DNA of 6,203 nt, from positions 1-6,203 of the forward strand of contig JBJETR010000069.1 in the NCBI GenBank assembly GCA_051883415.1, given 5' to 3'. A model generated the notes under the pieces. That model worked only from the letters and a program-made list of their open reading frames with translations, made no database searches and was not told the origin of the DNA. The DNA is from HGM11368 sp051883415 (GTDB lineage Bacteria; Bacillota; Clostridia; Christensenellales; UBA3700). Positions 6,161 to 6,203 of this stretch are shown here, in pieces; position 1 is the stretch's first letter, and each line of letters opens with the position of its first letter. The position numbers and the translations under genes are program-made.

Positions 6161-6203
6161 GATTACAAAACAATACACCCGCCGAAATGAAATGCACCCC
6201 AAA

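Noticed and set aside
6161..6203. Terminator or start of a next gene after guaA
   Set aside because: The 43 bases left show no stable hairpin with a T run and no ribosome binding site with a start; the window ends too soon to tell.

Overview
The window looks like chromosomal DNA of a Clostridia-type member of the Bacillota, possibly an uncultured gut lineage. The reasons are strong AAGGAG/AGGAG ribosome binding sites, sigma-A-type promoters, very AT-rich gaps between genes of moderate GC, a one-step meso-diaminopimelate dehydrogenase, and a GMP synthetase whose synthetase domain is of Firmicutes type. This placement is an inference from sequence character and is not a database match.

Layout from left to right. 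(1) Positions 1-984, plus strand: the 3' part of a gene for a membrane-anchored or secreted protein with a PI-PLC X domain; its true start lies left of the window. (2) Positions 961-1189: a hairpin over that gene's stop codon, then a non-coding block in which the core GTGACGT recurs exactly every 24 bases, then a strong hairpin that can terminate transcription from both sides. (3) Positions 1190-2161, minus strand: meso-diaminopimelate D-dehydrogenase (ddh), with its own promoter and ribosome binding site. (4) Positions 2251-2280: an intrinsic terminator separating ddh from the next minus-strand gene. (5) Positions 2299-4452, minus strand: a 717-residue protein that joins a GT4 glycosyltransferase to a membrane-associated PlsC-type acyltransferase. 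A near-consensus promoter lies inside the longer possible ORF and fixes the start at 4452. (6) Positions 4453-4882: a divergent, very AT-rich intergenic region with a promoter at each end. (7) Positions 4883-6160, plus strand: a GMP synthetase (guaA) of only 425 residues. Its ATP-pyrophosphatase and dimerisation domains are intact, but its glutaminase domain has lost about 90-100 residues, including the catalytic Cys and the His/Glu pair.

The genes do not form one operon: each minus-strand gene has its own promoter and terminator, and guaA is divergent. ddh supplies meso-DAP for peptidoglycan and lysine, guaA makes GMP, and the GT4-PlsC fusion probably builds an acylated glycolipid. The PI-PLC-like protein would act outside the membrane on a phosphoinositide or glycolipid. 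The two items most worth following up are the GuaA without a working glutaminase and the glycosyltransferase-acyltransferase fusion. The 24-base periodic repeat is a smaller structural puzzle.
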